Shown: in pieces, positions 39,580 to 50,478 of the stretch
Layout of the letters: the number at the start of each line of letters is the position of its first letter
How positions within the stretch are numbered: the stretch's first letter is position 1
Source: Halichondria panicea
Lineage: Eukaryota > Porifera > Demospongiae > Suberitida > Halichondriidae
DNA length: 64,000 bases
Direction: 5' to 3'
Assembly (NCBI RefSeq): GCF_963675165.1
Contig: NC_087379.1
Coordinates: 8,149,839 to 8,213,838, forward strand
Notes under the pieces: model-generated
Database searches by the model: none
Seen by the model: only the letters and a program-made list of their open reading frames with translations
What the model was told of the DNA's origin: nothing
Translations under genes and position numbers: made by a program

Positions 39580-41126
39580 ATGGACAATTTGGAGGACCCT
39601 TTATCGTACCTACCGGACCCTCCTGACGAGCCGTTGCCTAGCGACTGTTGTGGCACAGGGTGCACTCCATGCGTTATGGACATCTACCACGATGAGCTGC
39701 AAACATGGACGACACTGGTTGCCATGACACCACTGGAAAGAGCCGCTTGGAGACGTGAAAAACTGGGACGTTTAGAGGGAAGAGAGTTGCCTGTCAAGTC
39801 TGCATTGTCTACAAATGAGTTCACAGCACTTACGGTGAAGGATATTGTACAAGTTACAGAGGATTCATTTGTGTACACTATATCTCTGCCTGAGGGTCGT
39901 TGCCTGGGTTACCAGCCTGGCCAGCACTGCATACTCAGGGGAGTGATACCCTAACCCTTCCATCTATTGTGGTACTAAACATAATTTTAACTGAGTATCA
40001 TGCTCTTGCCTATAATTATATTAATTTGCCCCCCCCCCCCCCCAGGATCTCAGATTCATTTGTAATTCTGATGACTTCGCCCCTCCTACATTTTTAATTT
40101 GCCCAATTCGCCCCCCTGATCCAAATTCCTGGATGCATCCCTGGGTACCCAAGCTTACTAGTGTTAATATTTCTACAGGGGGTTTGTTGATTCTTCCGAA
40201 TGCTCTGTGACTAGACAGTACACACCCATCTCTCCACCGGATGAAGATGGTTCCTTTGCTGTGCTTATCAAGGTGAGCAGCCAGCACACACAGTATGCCA
40301 TAATGGTTAGTATCTGCATGTCCTATAATAGTCTCTCTACAGTTGTACAAAGATGGACGTGTGTCGGAGGTGATTAGAGCGTGGGCGGTGGGAACAGTGA
40401 CTGAATGGAAGGGGCCGTTTGGTGGACTCAACTACAAGCCAAACAAGGTACGAATATTAGGTAGTTACAATAATCAGTGTAGTTTGGGTTTAATTAATTA
40501 TCATTTTTTAGGTTGTCCATGTAAATAGATATGGAGGCTGGAGCTAACTAACTTCTGTATAACACACACACACACACACAGTACAGACACACCCCCCACA
40601 CACACACAGTACAGACACACACACCCCCCCACACACACACACACAGTACAGACACCCCCCCCCCACACACACAGTACAGACACACACCCCCCCCCCACAC
40701 ACACAGTACAGACACATTGGCATGCTGGCCTGTGGGACCGGGATAGCACCCATGATTCAAGTCATCAGAACAATCATTGAGAACGAGGCTGACGACACCT
40801 TCATACATCTTGTCTATTCCTCCAGCACACAACACACTGTCCTACTAAAGAAAGAACTTGACAAATACACTGCTTATTGGAACTTTAGATCACTGTACGT
40901 ACTTAGCAAGGCTTCTGAACAAGACACTAAAGCTGATCCAGGACTGATGAAGTATGGAGATAAAGTACACTATGGGAGACTAGACTGTGAGGTGGTGGGC
41001 AGGGAAATGCCTCGGGCATGTACAGAGAGTCATGTGCTGATCTGTGGAACTAGGTCATTCGACAAAGACATGATAAACCATCTTAGTAAGATAGGCTATT
41101 CCAAAAACATGTATCACAAATTTTAA
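39580..41126 (+). CDS. CYB5RL: NADH-cytochrome b5 reductase-like protein (complete copy)
   Basis: Flavin reductase expected to transfer electrons from NADH through FAD. Exon 1 (39580 to about 39942-39945) has the oxidoreductase-like N-terminal motif CCGTGCTPCVMDIYHDELQ and then the start of the FAD domain ending in GYQPGQHCILRG. Exon 2 (about 40177-40272) holds the FAD motif RQYTPISPPDEDG. Exon 3 is 40343-40447 (KGPFGGLNYKPNK). Exon 4 is 40707-41126, with the NADH-binding loop MLACGTGIAPM and the end HVLICGTRSFDKDM. Exons 3 and 4 join cleanly. Exons 1 and 2 do not join in frame with GT-AG; an AT-AC intron 39946-40176 would give 328 residues. Unit A of the tandem duplication begins inside this intron. 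Domain order matches human CYB5RL. Confidence 0.9.
40561..40706. repeat. CA microsatellite and CACAGTACAGACACACACCCCC minisatellite
   Basis: Five units of CA-run, AGTACAGACA and a C-run fill the intron before CYB5RL exon 4 and end exactly at its acceptor (CACACAG). The unit holds the acceptor-like ACACAGTACAGACA, so decoy sites are repeated here too. Unit B holds a shifted version at about 49588-49715. Confidence 0.92.
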
Positions 41127-41467
41127 TTTAAATGGAGAGTCAACATTTTTTTAGTTCGTACCATAATCAAATGCAACAAGTTATATTATGAATGCTGCAC
41201 GGTACGCGTGGTGGAGGTGGCTCTGAGTTAGAGGAGGACTCACTGAGAACCCTAATCTACTAATCCACCACCCTAACCACTAAGCCACACCTATTCTTCC
41301 CAAAGCTATCATTCATCACATTTATTATGCTCAGAGTTATTTTATTGTTTTACAGCAGATTCCAGATTTGTAGAAAATTAATAATTATAATAACCCTAGA
41401 TGCATGTACAATAAAATAAAAAAAAATTAGGAATACATAAATTAGAATATTGATTGTTCTACATAGT
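41127..41467. other. 3' region of convergent CYB5RL and O-GlcNAcase copy A, with SINE-like stretch
   Basis: 341 bp. A plus-strand AATAAA at 41410-41415 serves CYB5RL, and minus-strand signals lie near 41321 and 41341. On the minus strand, 41291-41205 reads GTGGCTTAGTGGTTAGGGTG and GGGTTCTCAGTGAGTCC, resembling a degraded tRNA-derived A-box and B-box. That could be a SINE relic. The same stretch occurs in unit B at about 50211-50301. Confidence 0.4.
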
Positions 41468-44400
41468 TCACAATAGTCGTCCTAAGATAAGCACATCTTC
41501 GGGTGGTGATCCTTTACCAGATGCATCGGCATCCAATCTGAGTATCTTGAAACCGATCTTCTTATAGAATTTCTTTGCACGTTCGTTTTGGGCGTTCATT
41601 TCCAGATGTACACCATGAGACCCTGCAGCAGGCAAGAGCATCAAGTGCACAGTTGTGAGCTATTGAAACCAGCTACTTGGAGGAACACTACAGGCTCTTA
41701 TATATACTTAAAATATACTTGTGAGGCTTGCTTAAATATGAATATGTTTTACGTACAAGGCAAACTACATCACAACAAGATAATTCCCAGATGGACAGAT
41801 AACCTTTAGCCTTGAGAGTGGCGAGGAGCGTCTTGAGCATACGTGTGCCCACTCCTTGTCCTTGTGCCCTCTTCATGAGGTCGATGTGCATGTGAGAGGG
41901 GTAGTCACGCTGGAGACGAGGCGGGAGGAAGAAGCTAGGCCGGAACAAATCCTCAAGCAACTCCTGCAAAGGACATGGTAACAGCTAGTACATAAATTTT
42001 AATTTGCTGCAATTTGTGTTTTAGGCTTTTAGAGAGCAATGTCATCGTGTGAGTATAACTTTATGTACTTTTTTTCCTATAATAGTATACACTGCAAAAC
42101 TTCAACTATAGCACACAAATAACATGCTCACGACTTATAAGACCTAGAACAGTACCTCCTCCGGGTTGGGTCCCTTCTCTCTGACCTCCAGAGGGGGAAC
42201 TGGGTAGTCGTTGGTGACGAGTGGTAGCCACTCCTCCAGGTACGCCTTGTAGAAAGCCTGAGAGTCTAGCGTGGCCAACATGTAGCCGCACACACCCAGA
42301 GCATCCTCCAGAACAAAGCAGAGGTCAGGGCTGAGGGTGAGGTATGGACCAACAAACCTGGGGGGGAGGGGGGTTGAAATAAGTTATGAACAAAAAACCA
42401 TAATGGATTGTGTAACGATATGGGAACGAAGTGCGAACAGGTTAGTGAACTGAGAATGTATTGTCTAAGTGATCTCATGAATGCCCTCCTAGTGATATAC
42501 AAGCATAAGTACAGTACAATGTTTATAATCAATACGTGTCATCATGTACGTGATAAGCGAACAGCTACTACACAACGTACTGTACATGGTATGATAAGCA
42601 GCTCACCTGTCTCCCAGCATGTTAGGAAAGTTGGGGAAGTCCCTTGTTGCATCCCGCCCACTGTTTCCCGTCTCCAGGCAGGTCTGATAGACGAGGGCCT
42701 TGTCGTCAAGACGATACGGGCGTATGGTGTATATCACAGGGGAGGGGGGCTCGGGAGGAGTGTGACCACGCCCATAAAGCTTCTTAGAGCCTCGAACTTG
42801 AGGAAGTAGCCGCTAGAGGGGAACGAGGGCAAAGGTCACACAACCAAGGCCTAACTGGAGGGGGGTCACTGAACATGAGAGGCCTTTAGCATAAATTGCT
42901 TAAGAACCAGAAAAAACCAGTTTCCACTTGAATGAAGATTGTTTTCTAAGAACCAGAAAACCATACCTATTCTACAGTGGAACCTCTGAACAAACCCTCC
43001 GCCTTTATAAGCTTTAACAAGATCAGAGGCTCCACTGTAACCATGGTTTTGAACCACCATCAAAGGTACAAAATCACAAATTATTTTTTCAATACATTGT
43101 AGATACAACAATTCAAAAACAAGCATTTTGCAAAAAACAGAAGGTGAGAATGGAAATGAGAGTGAGTTGTTGTCTATGACAACTGTTGAGAGATAATAAT
43201 TATTCTGATAATTCATAAAGTGATTTTTTAAGTAGTTTCTTTATTGCTGAATCAACTGTTAATTAAATTGTGGTTGATGATTAAAATTATTATTATTAAT
43301 TATTAATTAAACAATTATTGTGAGAATGAATTTAAGCTAGAGCAGAAATTATTAACAACTTAACAAGAATAGAGTGTTTGTTACAGCAGTAATCACCAGC
43401 ACCAGAGAGAGCATCCAAGAGAGAGACAAGCACCACACACACACACACACACACACCACATAAGGGGCCACCTGCCTAAACAGCCCTCAGGCTAATTATT
43501 ATTATTAGATTAGAATGGTGTGTCCATGTTGTGTATCGGCACACAGTGGCAGACGTTATACATCGCGTGCTACACAGTGGTTAGGGGGGAGAGAGAAAGC
43601 CCAACGGTTACCTTCCATACCAGAATAATCATATAGAATAAGGGATTCGACTACATGCATACCGTAGTTGATTAATTACAGCGCCACTCTAATTATACGA
43701 AATTTAAATAATTATTTCTCCCTATATCACCATACGTTCATTTGGTACATATCGTATAAGCGCGAAATTTTCGAGTCATTTGAATTTCGTGAAATGGCCT
43801 CTAAAAGCATTTCGTTGGAATAAATTTGCGCTATTTGGTCAAATCATAGATAAAAGAGAAAGGGATTGGCAACAGAATGCACTTCCGGTACCATCCGTGT
43901 TTCGCCTCGAGGCTTACTTCTAACGTGGGAGTCTAAACATGAATAATTCATGAGAATTGTTTTTGCCGTCTGTAAAAAAGTCTACAAGCAGTTCTACTGC
44001 TAAACATCAACTTCACCTCATTTGTGTGGCGATTTGGGACATAGCACACTACTTAGTAACACAACCTTAGCTATAGGAACACAAGCATGAAAAAGCCTCT
44101 GACAGAGGCTCTCTGTACCTCTAGCTACTTCACGAAAACCAAGATTATATTCTAAATGATACCTACCATCAGGGGGCATGTGTTTAAGTTGGAGGGGTCT
44201 TTGAGAAGTAGGCATTAGACACAATAAGTTTCCCGGGTTTTCGCGGGAGTTTTAGGGCGAAACACGGATGGTTTCAGGCCCATCTGTGTACATTCAATGT
44301 AAAAGCATCACGTGAACTGCCCCCGTTGCCAATCCCTTTCTCTTCTATCTATGATCAAATGACGTTGCGTCTTCTGTTAGATATAAGCATTTCGTGGACC

Positions 44401-47400
44401 TAATTTTCACGGATTGCTAACCCACGAAAACAGCGAAAATTAAGTCCTTCGAAAATTTTGTGCTGTACGGTTGTCTTGCAATGTCTGGCGCTGTAATGTA
44501 CATCAACTACGGTGGAGATAGAGGCCTACATACCTGCATTTCAGCTGTGATTCCGCCCCTAGGAACATGGGGCTCATGGTCTGGGTTGACATCACTCCCA
44601 CCAGCCTCTGTGCGGTGGAGGGAATGCCAAGGATTAGTGAAGGCCATTGTAAACATGTCTTAATTGCACAGCTGGCAGCCATTAGACAATCACACACCCA
44701 CACAACATGGTATCGAAACAATAACAAGATTTTATACGTCATCTAAACTTGTAAAAAGCTGACACATTATCAAACAATTGCTTCCTTTGCAAAGACTATA
44801 CATGTACACACTGTATAGCGAGTATATTTCGAGGGCATAAATGTTTGCGATTTTCGTTGATAAAGCATGTACCGCGAACATTTATACCCTCACATGCATG
44901 CATACTGTAAAAAGGCTACAGTTGAGCCTCGGTTATCCGAATCCCGGTTATCCGAATCCTCGATTATCCGAATGCTAGAGCATAGTGCAATCTGAGCATG
45001 CGCAGTAGGAAATTGCCCACGTGGCTGGCAAAAAGAAGCCAGCTGGCATGTTTTGATTATCCGAATATTTCACTTACCCGAATGGGCCCGGGGACAAAGG
45101 TGTTCGGATAACCGAGGCTCAACTGTACTATTAAATCTGCAAAAATCTTTCTAATGGCATTTTCCGCAAAACTTTATATATACCCTCAAAATATACACGC
45201 TATATGGTACATGTACACACACAAGATGCTTACCCAACCAGGCCACATAAGAGTCCAGGAGCATTGTGGTCTCCTTGGCATCCCAGCTGTACTGGTAGAG
45301 GTCATAGAGGAGTGGGCGGTTGGGGATGGTGGTCAGGTGAGCATACATGTCACTGACGCACGCACATACAGTATGAAACTTCTTAGCTCTTTCACACCAG
45401 CGAGAGACCTGGGGAGGGGGGGGGGGAGAAAAGGCCAATCAATATGTAGGCAGCATAATTATCATGTACTGTACACATAAGTTTATAATAAAGACATGCT
45501 GCAGCTGCCAATAGTGGTTACTGGTAGTGGAAATAACTTCTAAGCCATTGCACAACTGCTAACAGCTGCTAGGGTGTCAGGTGATCAGCTACTTCACATG
45601 GTAATACATAATCACATGATACAATACAATTAGACACCCCATTAGTACATATGTAGCTCACATCGACTAAGTTCATCCCTTCCTCCAGAGGAGAGTCGCA
45701 TGTTTCACCGTCACTCTGCAGTCCATCGTCCGGCTCCATTCTCTCCACACTCCTCACACCACCGCCCACTCCACCCACGCAGTCCACTGGTTCACACCCC
45801 TTCAACTTCTCGTAGCTCTGCAGCAAACTATACCCGGGCGCATTCTCTTTAAGCCAGCAAAACTCCTTCAAAACGTGCAAGGCCTGTTCCCCGTGCTGGT
45901 GGGGAAGGAAAAAATAGTCTACCATTAGACAGAGATCTTTGAATGTGAATTGCTCTGATATAGAAGCCTCTTCAATAGCGCCCTCCACTCTAGGTGGTGA
46001 GGGCACACCCATTGCACTACTGCCTATTTCTTCCTGATCAGAGCAGCCCATTTGTTCAGCATCTATTGCCTTGGCTATGGACTCGGCATCTTTCACGGGT
46101 TTATAGTGTTCTGGTTTGCGTCGTGGGATTTTGAACTCTGCGAACCAATCCTTGAGAGAAGCTACCAGTGCCAATTTGGGGTCGTAAAATGAATCGCCGT
46201 TCCCACTACGTGCGCATTCCTTAGATTTTATATCACTTGAAATATCCAGCGAGGTTAGGTCCGGTGATTCTTCCATCTCGAGCAGCATGGCTTGTCTTGT
46301 TGGGGAGGCTCTTTTGTTGAGAGTATTGGAGCACTTGCTCCACTGGGCTAGGGTGTGTATGGCCACATAGTTGGCACCGTATTCACAGTTTGGGTTTGTT
46401 ACTACACCGCGAAGTTTTTGTAGTAGACCTACGGATCGTCCGTCGTATGGACCGAGGAATAATCGGCGTTGATCGTAGTCGTTGGCGTGGATATTGTCCC
46501 AGATGACAGGTGGACGTTTAATGACTGCCGACAATTCTTCAATGGACTCGACTGATATGACCTTTGATATGACCTTAGGACCTGTAAAGAAAACGAAACA
46601 CAATCACTATAACTACAGAGTTGTAGCCGTATCGAAACAATGGAATGGTACAAGTAGTGACTCAGCTGTTCTATTGTACACATGTAGTTAAGAGAAAAAG
46701 GGAGTGCTAGTGTTTATGGTTAAGAATGCAAAAACAATCATTGCTCTGTTAGTAAACCCCAGACTGAATGGAGTCCCTACAAGATTGCACACACACACAA
46801 TCACATGAGGGGAGTAGAGATCAAAGGATTGGCTGATATCGCATGAAACTTGATCTACAACAACTTTTAAAAATGTAATATAATAATAATTATCACGGAA
46901 ATTAGTCTAACTTTCTGATAAGATGAAAGGCTCAGAGGTCATGACTGTAATGCCACTAATTGTTGACCTCACCTGTCCACATGATATCAATGTCAGGGTG
47001 CAGCTCGGCTCCAATGTGTAGCAGATACTGGGAGTCTGCCACGGTGGGTAGTGCCCGGGAGGCACAATATTCTGTGAGGGAGGGGTTATAAGATAATGGT
47101 GTAGATGAGGGGTTAAACGCCAATAGCATGTTTAACTCGTAACGTACAACACTGATGATTCAGACATGTGGAACAGAAAATGCACAATACAAGAAGTTAG
47201 GCATAACAAGAGATTAAGTGCTGCAATTAGTTGGACACAGTTGGTAGGTCACCTGTTGGACAGAATAGGAATGCCTCAGGGCGCTCCAGGTGTGTGTACA
47301 TGTCGTTAGTGATGGTCACTTGAGCATGAGCAAAGGAGGGGAACACTTTCTCATCGGCAGGACACATGTCAGACTCTATGTCATCAAATAGCATGGAAAA

Positions 47401-48410
47401 CGATTTGCAGCCTAGAGCAGCCACCTGGATGAGGAGGGGGCGGGGGTTAGGCACATACACTTGTGGAAAACCAAAATAAATTTCGGATGTACATCAAGGA
47501 TTTACAATAATTATAGCTCAACTATAGGATATGTTATTAGCTCAACTAGGCTGGACAAATATGAACAATAGCGTATGGAAATGTCAGTGCCAAGAGAGTT
47601 AACTAGGTGGTGGGCATGCACACGTGAGATCACCTGATCCAGTTTTCTCTTGAGTAATGTGACATCTTCACAACTGGAGAAGGTGATATCGAGTCCCGGG
47701 GCAATGGCGTATATAAACAGTACCCCTCTGTCCCTGCACTCCTGGATGAGCAGGGAGAGAGTGTTGGCCTCCTCCAGGGTGTAAAGGTCACGCCAGTATG
47801 CACGATGCTTGTCATCGTCTTTAGGGGCGTACAGGTACACGTTGAGTCCCCACACCGACATACTGTGTGTGTGTGTGGGTGGGGTGTGATGTAGCTACAT
47901 AGATTATGTACAAACGAATAATTTATATTGTGCTGGCAATAATTATGTCAAATCTCTTTTGCTTTGATGCACAGAAACTACTTATTTATTGCTGTACGCT
48001 GTTAAAAATATTACTTACTGAGTGAATAGATCACACCTCTGCTCATGGCTCCATGGTCGTCCATAGAAGCCTGCACACACACAGGGACTAGTTACACACA
48101 CACAGAGAGCATTGCCTTGCATGCCATGTCCCATATAATTATAATTATAAAAATTAATAATAAAAAAAATAATTATGCATTTAATAATTATTTGTGGATT
48201 TGTCATATTTAATAGAGCGAATGCAATAAATCCACAGAAACACATGCAATACTGCACATAAGGCCTGTATCTAAACAGCTACAGTGTAATTAAATAGCTT
48301 AAAAATACAAGCATAGCCGGCCACAGGCGCTACTGTACATCATGATAATTATGACGTTTGTTACCTTCAACCACTCCACATAGAAATTGTCTTTGACTTC
48401 TTGCCGCCAT
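41468..48410 (-). CDS. OGA: Protein O-GlcNAcase, copy A
   Basis: Glycoside hydrolase family 84 enzyme that removes O-linked N-acetylglucosamine from Ser/Thr of nuclear and cytoplasmic proteins. Exons in coding order: 48365-48410, 48019-48070, 47634-47862, 47253-47424, 46973-47071, 45662-46581, 45234-45408, 44534-44607, 42607-42812, 42156-42357, 41804-41963, 41468-41622; 829 residues (human 916). It opens with [14 protein letters not shown]. The catalytic aspartate pair is in [12 protein letters not shown]. The substrate-binding block is [20 protein letters not shown] and [18 protein letters not shown] variable acidic stretch, a helical stalk domain and a C-terminal acetyltransferase-like domain ([34 protein letters not shown]) follow. 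The frame is intact throughout. Introns hold two palindromic elements and a MITE. Confidence 0.97.
43834..44360. mobile_element. 527-bp palindromic element in O-GlcNAcase intron 8 (unit A)
   Basis: The ends are inverted copies: GTTGCCAATCCCTTTCTCTT on the right arm and its reverse complement on the left, about 31 bases with one or two mismatches. An inner pair CCATCCGTGTTTCGCC / GGCGAAACACGGATGG is also inverted. The short minus-strand frame inside (44018-44224) shows no known domain. Probably a non-autonomous foldback or MITE. Confidence 0.75.
44811..45207. mobile_element. TATAGCG-type MITE split by a pogo-like MITE (unit A)
   Basis: Outer element starts CTGTATAGCGAGTATATTTC and ends in the inverse of CCATATAGCGTGTATATTTT. 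It contains the hairpin GGCATAAATGTTTGCG / CGCGAACATTTATACC. Without the nested insertion at 44919-45125 it is about 190 bp, the same as the copy in unit B. Confidence 0.8.
44919..45125. mobile_element. Pogo/Tigger-like MITE present only in unit A
   Basis: 207 bp with perfect 23-base terminal inverted repeats beginning CAGTTGAGCCTCGGTTATCC, flanked by TA on both sides. GGTTATCCGAATC is repeated inside the left end. No coding capacity. Unit B shows the uninterrupted sequence GGCTACTATTAAATC with a single TA at 53979-53980, so the insertion and its TA target duplication are directly visible. TIR sequence and TA target fit the pogo branch of Tc1/mariner. Confidence 0.93.
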
Positions 48411-48852
48411 CTGATGTATATCACACACTGTTATCTGTCTACAGACATGTTTATAAGCTTCAACAACAATTTTATTGCACACACGATGCGTAATAAAAAT
48501 ATACCAGCTTCGCTGTCGAGTTGACCTTTGAACCCTTGTCAGACCGGATTGACTACTTTACAATATTTCATTCAAATGTACTGTCTATACTCTTAATTAG
48601 AATGACTGTTGAAAATAATGTTTATAACATGAACTTGAGTTTTGTTGGGGATACATACAAGTGACATGCACACACACCATTCATACACATGTGCACATAA
48701 AACACGTATGTAATCACAAATAAATCAAGGCAACAGAAAAGTCCTTCCTGGCACTGTAACGCTGATAAACGGTTCAAAAGAGAGTACATATAAAGAGAGC
48801 CTTAACATGAAAGAGGTAGAAAAGACAAAGTTACAATAGTAGAAAAACAGTA
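48411..48852. other. O-GlcNAcase copy A promoter region and TENT4-fragment 3' flank
   Basis: 442 bp upstream of O-GlcNAcase copy A, equivalent to 57267-57708 in unit B. It lies between the OGA start and the end of the TENT4 reading frame on the same strand, so in unit B the TENT4 3' UTR and OGA promoter must share it. No other feature recognised. Confidence 0.55.
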
Positions 48853-49135
48853 CTAGCTACTCACATCGTTCGTGGTTGATTGTGTTGAGGAGATGGGCGT
48901 GATCGGGGCAGGCTGCTGTTGCGTGTAATGATTTGTCATAGAATAAGAAGCACCATTAACGGGACTATACACCATCGAGGGGTACTGTTGTTGGACGTAT
49001 GTGGGTGTGGTCAATAGCGGCCCCAGCTGTACAAAATACGGTGAACTAGATGCTTGCGGTGAGAGGGGGTGGGCAGGCCAGTTGGCATCCACCCAGTTTC
49101 GATACTCGTCAACTTCAGCCGATACTTGAATAATT
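48853..49135 (-). pseudogene. TENT4: 5'-truncated TENT4 fragment at the duplication junction
   Basis: Codes the last 94 or so residues of TENT4 (IIQVSAEVDEYRNWVDANWP onward to TNDVSS), matching the complete gene at 57709-57991. At 49135 the similarity stops and CYB5RL intron sequence begins. The nucleotidyltransferase domain, start codon and promoter are all absent. Expression is not expected unless a new promoter arose. Confidence 0.93.
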
Positions 49136-49206
49136 CCCCCCCCCTGATCCAAAATCCTGGATGCAGCCCTGGGTACCCAAGCTTACTAGTGTTAATATTT
49201 CTACAG

Positions 49207-50135
49207 GGGGTTTGTTGATTCTTCTGAATGCTCTGTGACTAGACAGTACACACCAATCTCTCCACCGGATGAAGATGGTTCCTTTGCTGTGCTTATCAAG
49301 GTGAGCAGCCAGCACACACAGTATGCCATAATGGTTAATATCTGCATGTCCTATAATAGTCTCTCTACAGTTGTACAAAGATGGACGTGTGTCGGAGGTG
49401 ATTAGAGCGTGGGCGGTGGGAACAGTGACTGAATGGAAGGGGCCGTTTGGTGGACTCAACTACAAGCCAAACAAGGTACGAATATTAGGTAGTTACAATA
49501 ATCAGTGTAGTTTGGGTTTAATTAATCATCATTTTAGGTTGTCCATGTAAATAGATATGGAGGCTGGAGCTAACTAACTTCTGTATAACACACACACACA
49601 CACAGTACAGACACACACAGTACAGACACACACACCCCCCCACACACACACACACAGTACAGACACCCCCCCCCACACACACAGTACAGACACACACACC
49701 CCCCCACACACACAGTACAGACACATTGGCATGCTGGCCTGTGGGACCGGGATAGCACCCATGATCCAAGTCATCAGAACAATCATTGAGAACGAGGCTG
49801 ACGACACCTTCATACATCTTGTCTATTCCTCCAGCACACAACACACTGTCCTACTAAAGAAAGAACTTGACAAATACACTGCTTATTGGAACTTTAGATC
49901 ACTGTACGTACTTAGCAAGGCTTCTGAACAAGACACTAAAGCTGATCCGGGACTGATGAAGTATGGAGATAAAGTACACTATGGGAGACTAGACTGTGAG
50001 GTGGTGGGCAGGGAAATGCCTCGGGCATGTACAGAGAGTCATGTGCTGATCTGTGGAACTAGGTCATTCGACAAAGACATGATAAACCATCTTAGTAAGA
50101 TAGGCTATTCCAAAAACATGTATCACAAATTTTAA
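49207..50135 (+). pseudogene. CYB5RL: 5'-truncated CYB5RL copy (exons 2-4 only)
   Basis: Exons 49207-49300 (or from 49205), 49371-49475 and 49716-50135 encode the same residues as exons 2-4 of the intact gene; the last 134 residues are identical. Exon 1, with the N-terminal motif, start codon and first part of the FAD domain, is missing because the duplication began inside intron 1. The remaining frame is undamaged, so the loss of function is by truncation, not decay. Confidence 0.92.
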
Positions 50136-50478
50136 TTTTAATGGAGAGTCAACATTTTTTTAGTTCGTACCATAATCAAATGCAACAAGTTATATTATGA
50201 ATGCTGCATGGTACGCGTGGTGGAGGTGGCTCTGAGTTAGAGGAGGACTCACTGAGAACCCTAATCTACTAATCCACCACCCTAACCACTAAGCCACACC
50301 TATTCTTCCCAAAGCTATCATTCATTATGCTCTTCTATACCCAGAGTTATTTTATTGTTTACAGTGGATTCCAGATTTGTAGAAAATTGATAATTATATA
50401 ATAACCCTAGATGCATGTACAATAAAATTAAAAAATTTTAGGAATACATAAATTAGAATATTGATTGTTCTACATAGT
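50136..50478. other. 3' region of truncated CYB5RL and O-GlcNAcase copy B
   Basis: 343 bp equivalent of 41127-41467, with plus-strand AATAAA at 50421-50426 and the SINE-like stretch at about 50211-50301. No gene. Confidence 0.5.

Larger units (their letters stand above)
40109..49135. repeat. Tandem duplication, unit A
   Basis: 9027 bp, from the first intron of CYB5RL to inside the TENT4 coding exon. It contains CYB5RL exons 2-4, the entire O-GlcNAcase gene and the 3' end of TENT4. It matches unit B (49136-57991) base for base apart from scattered substitutions, small indels and one 207-bp transposon insertion. The AATT at 40105-40108 before the unit recurs at 49132-49135 and 57988-57991. Confidence 0.95.

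Noticed and set aside
40512-40560. Possible extra CYB5RL exon after TTTTTAG (VVHVN...)
   Set aside because: It hits TAA within five codons, and exon 3 joins exon 4 at 40707 in frame with the length expected for the family.
41205-41291. Possible second tRNA gene on the minus strand
   Set aside because: Only A-box-like and weak B-box-like words are present and no cloverleaf forms; kept only as a possible SINE relic.
44018-44224. Minus-strand frame conserved in both O-GlcNAcase introns (also 53070-53276)
   Set aside because: Conservation is explained by the recent duplication and the frame lies inside a palindromic element; no known domain.
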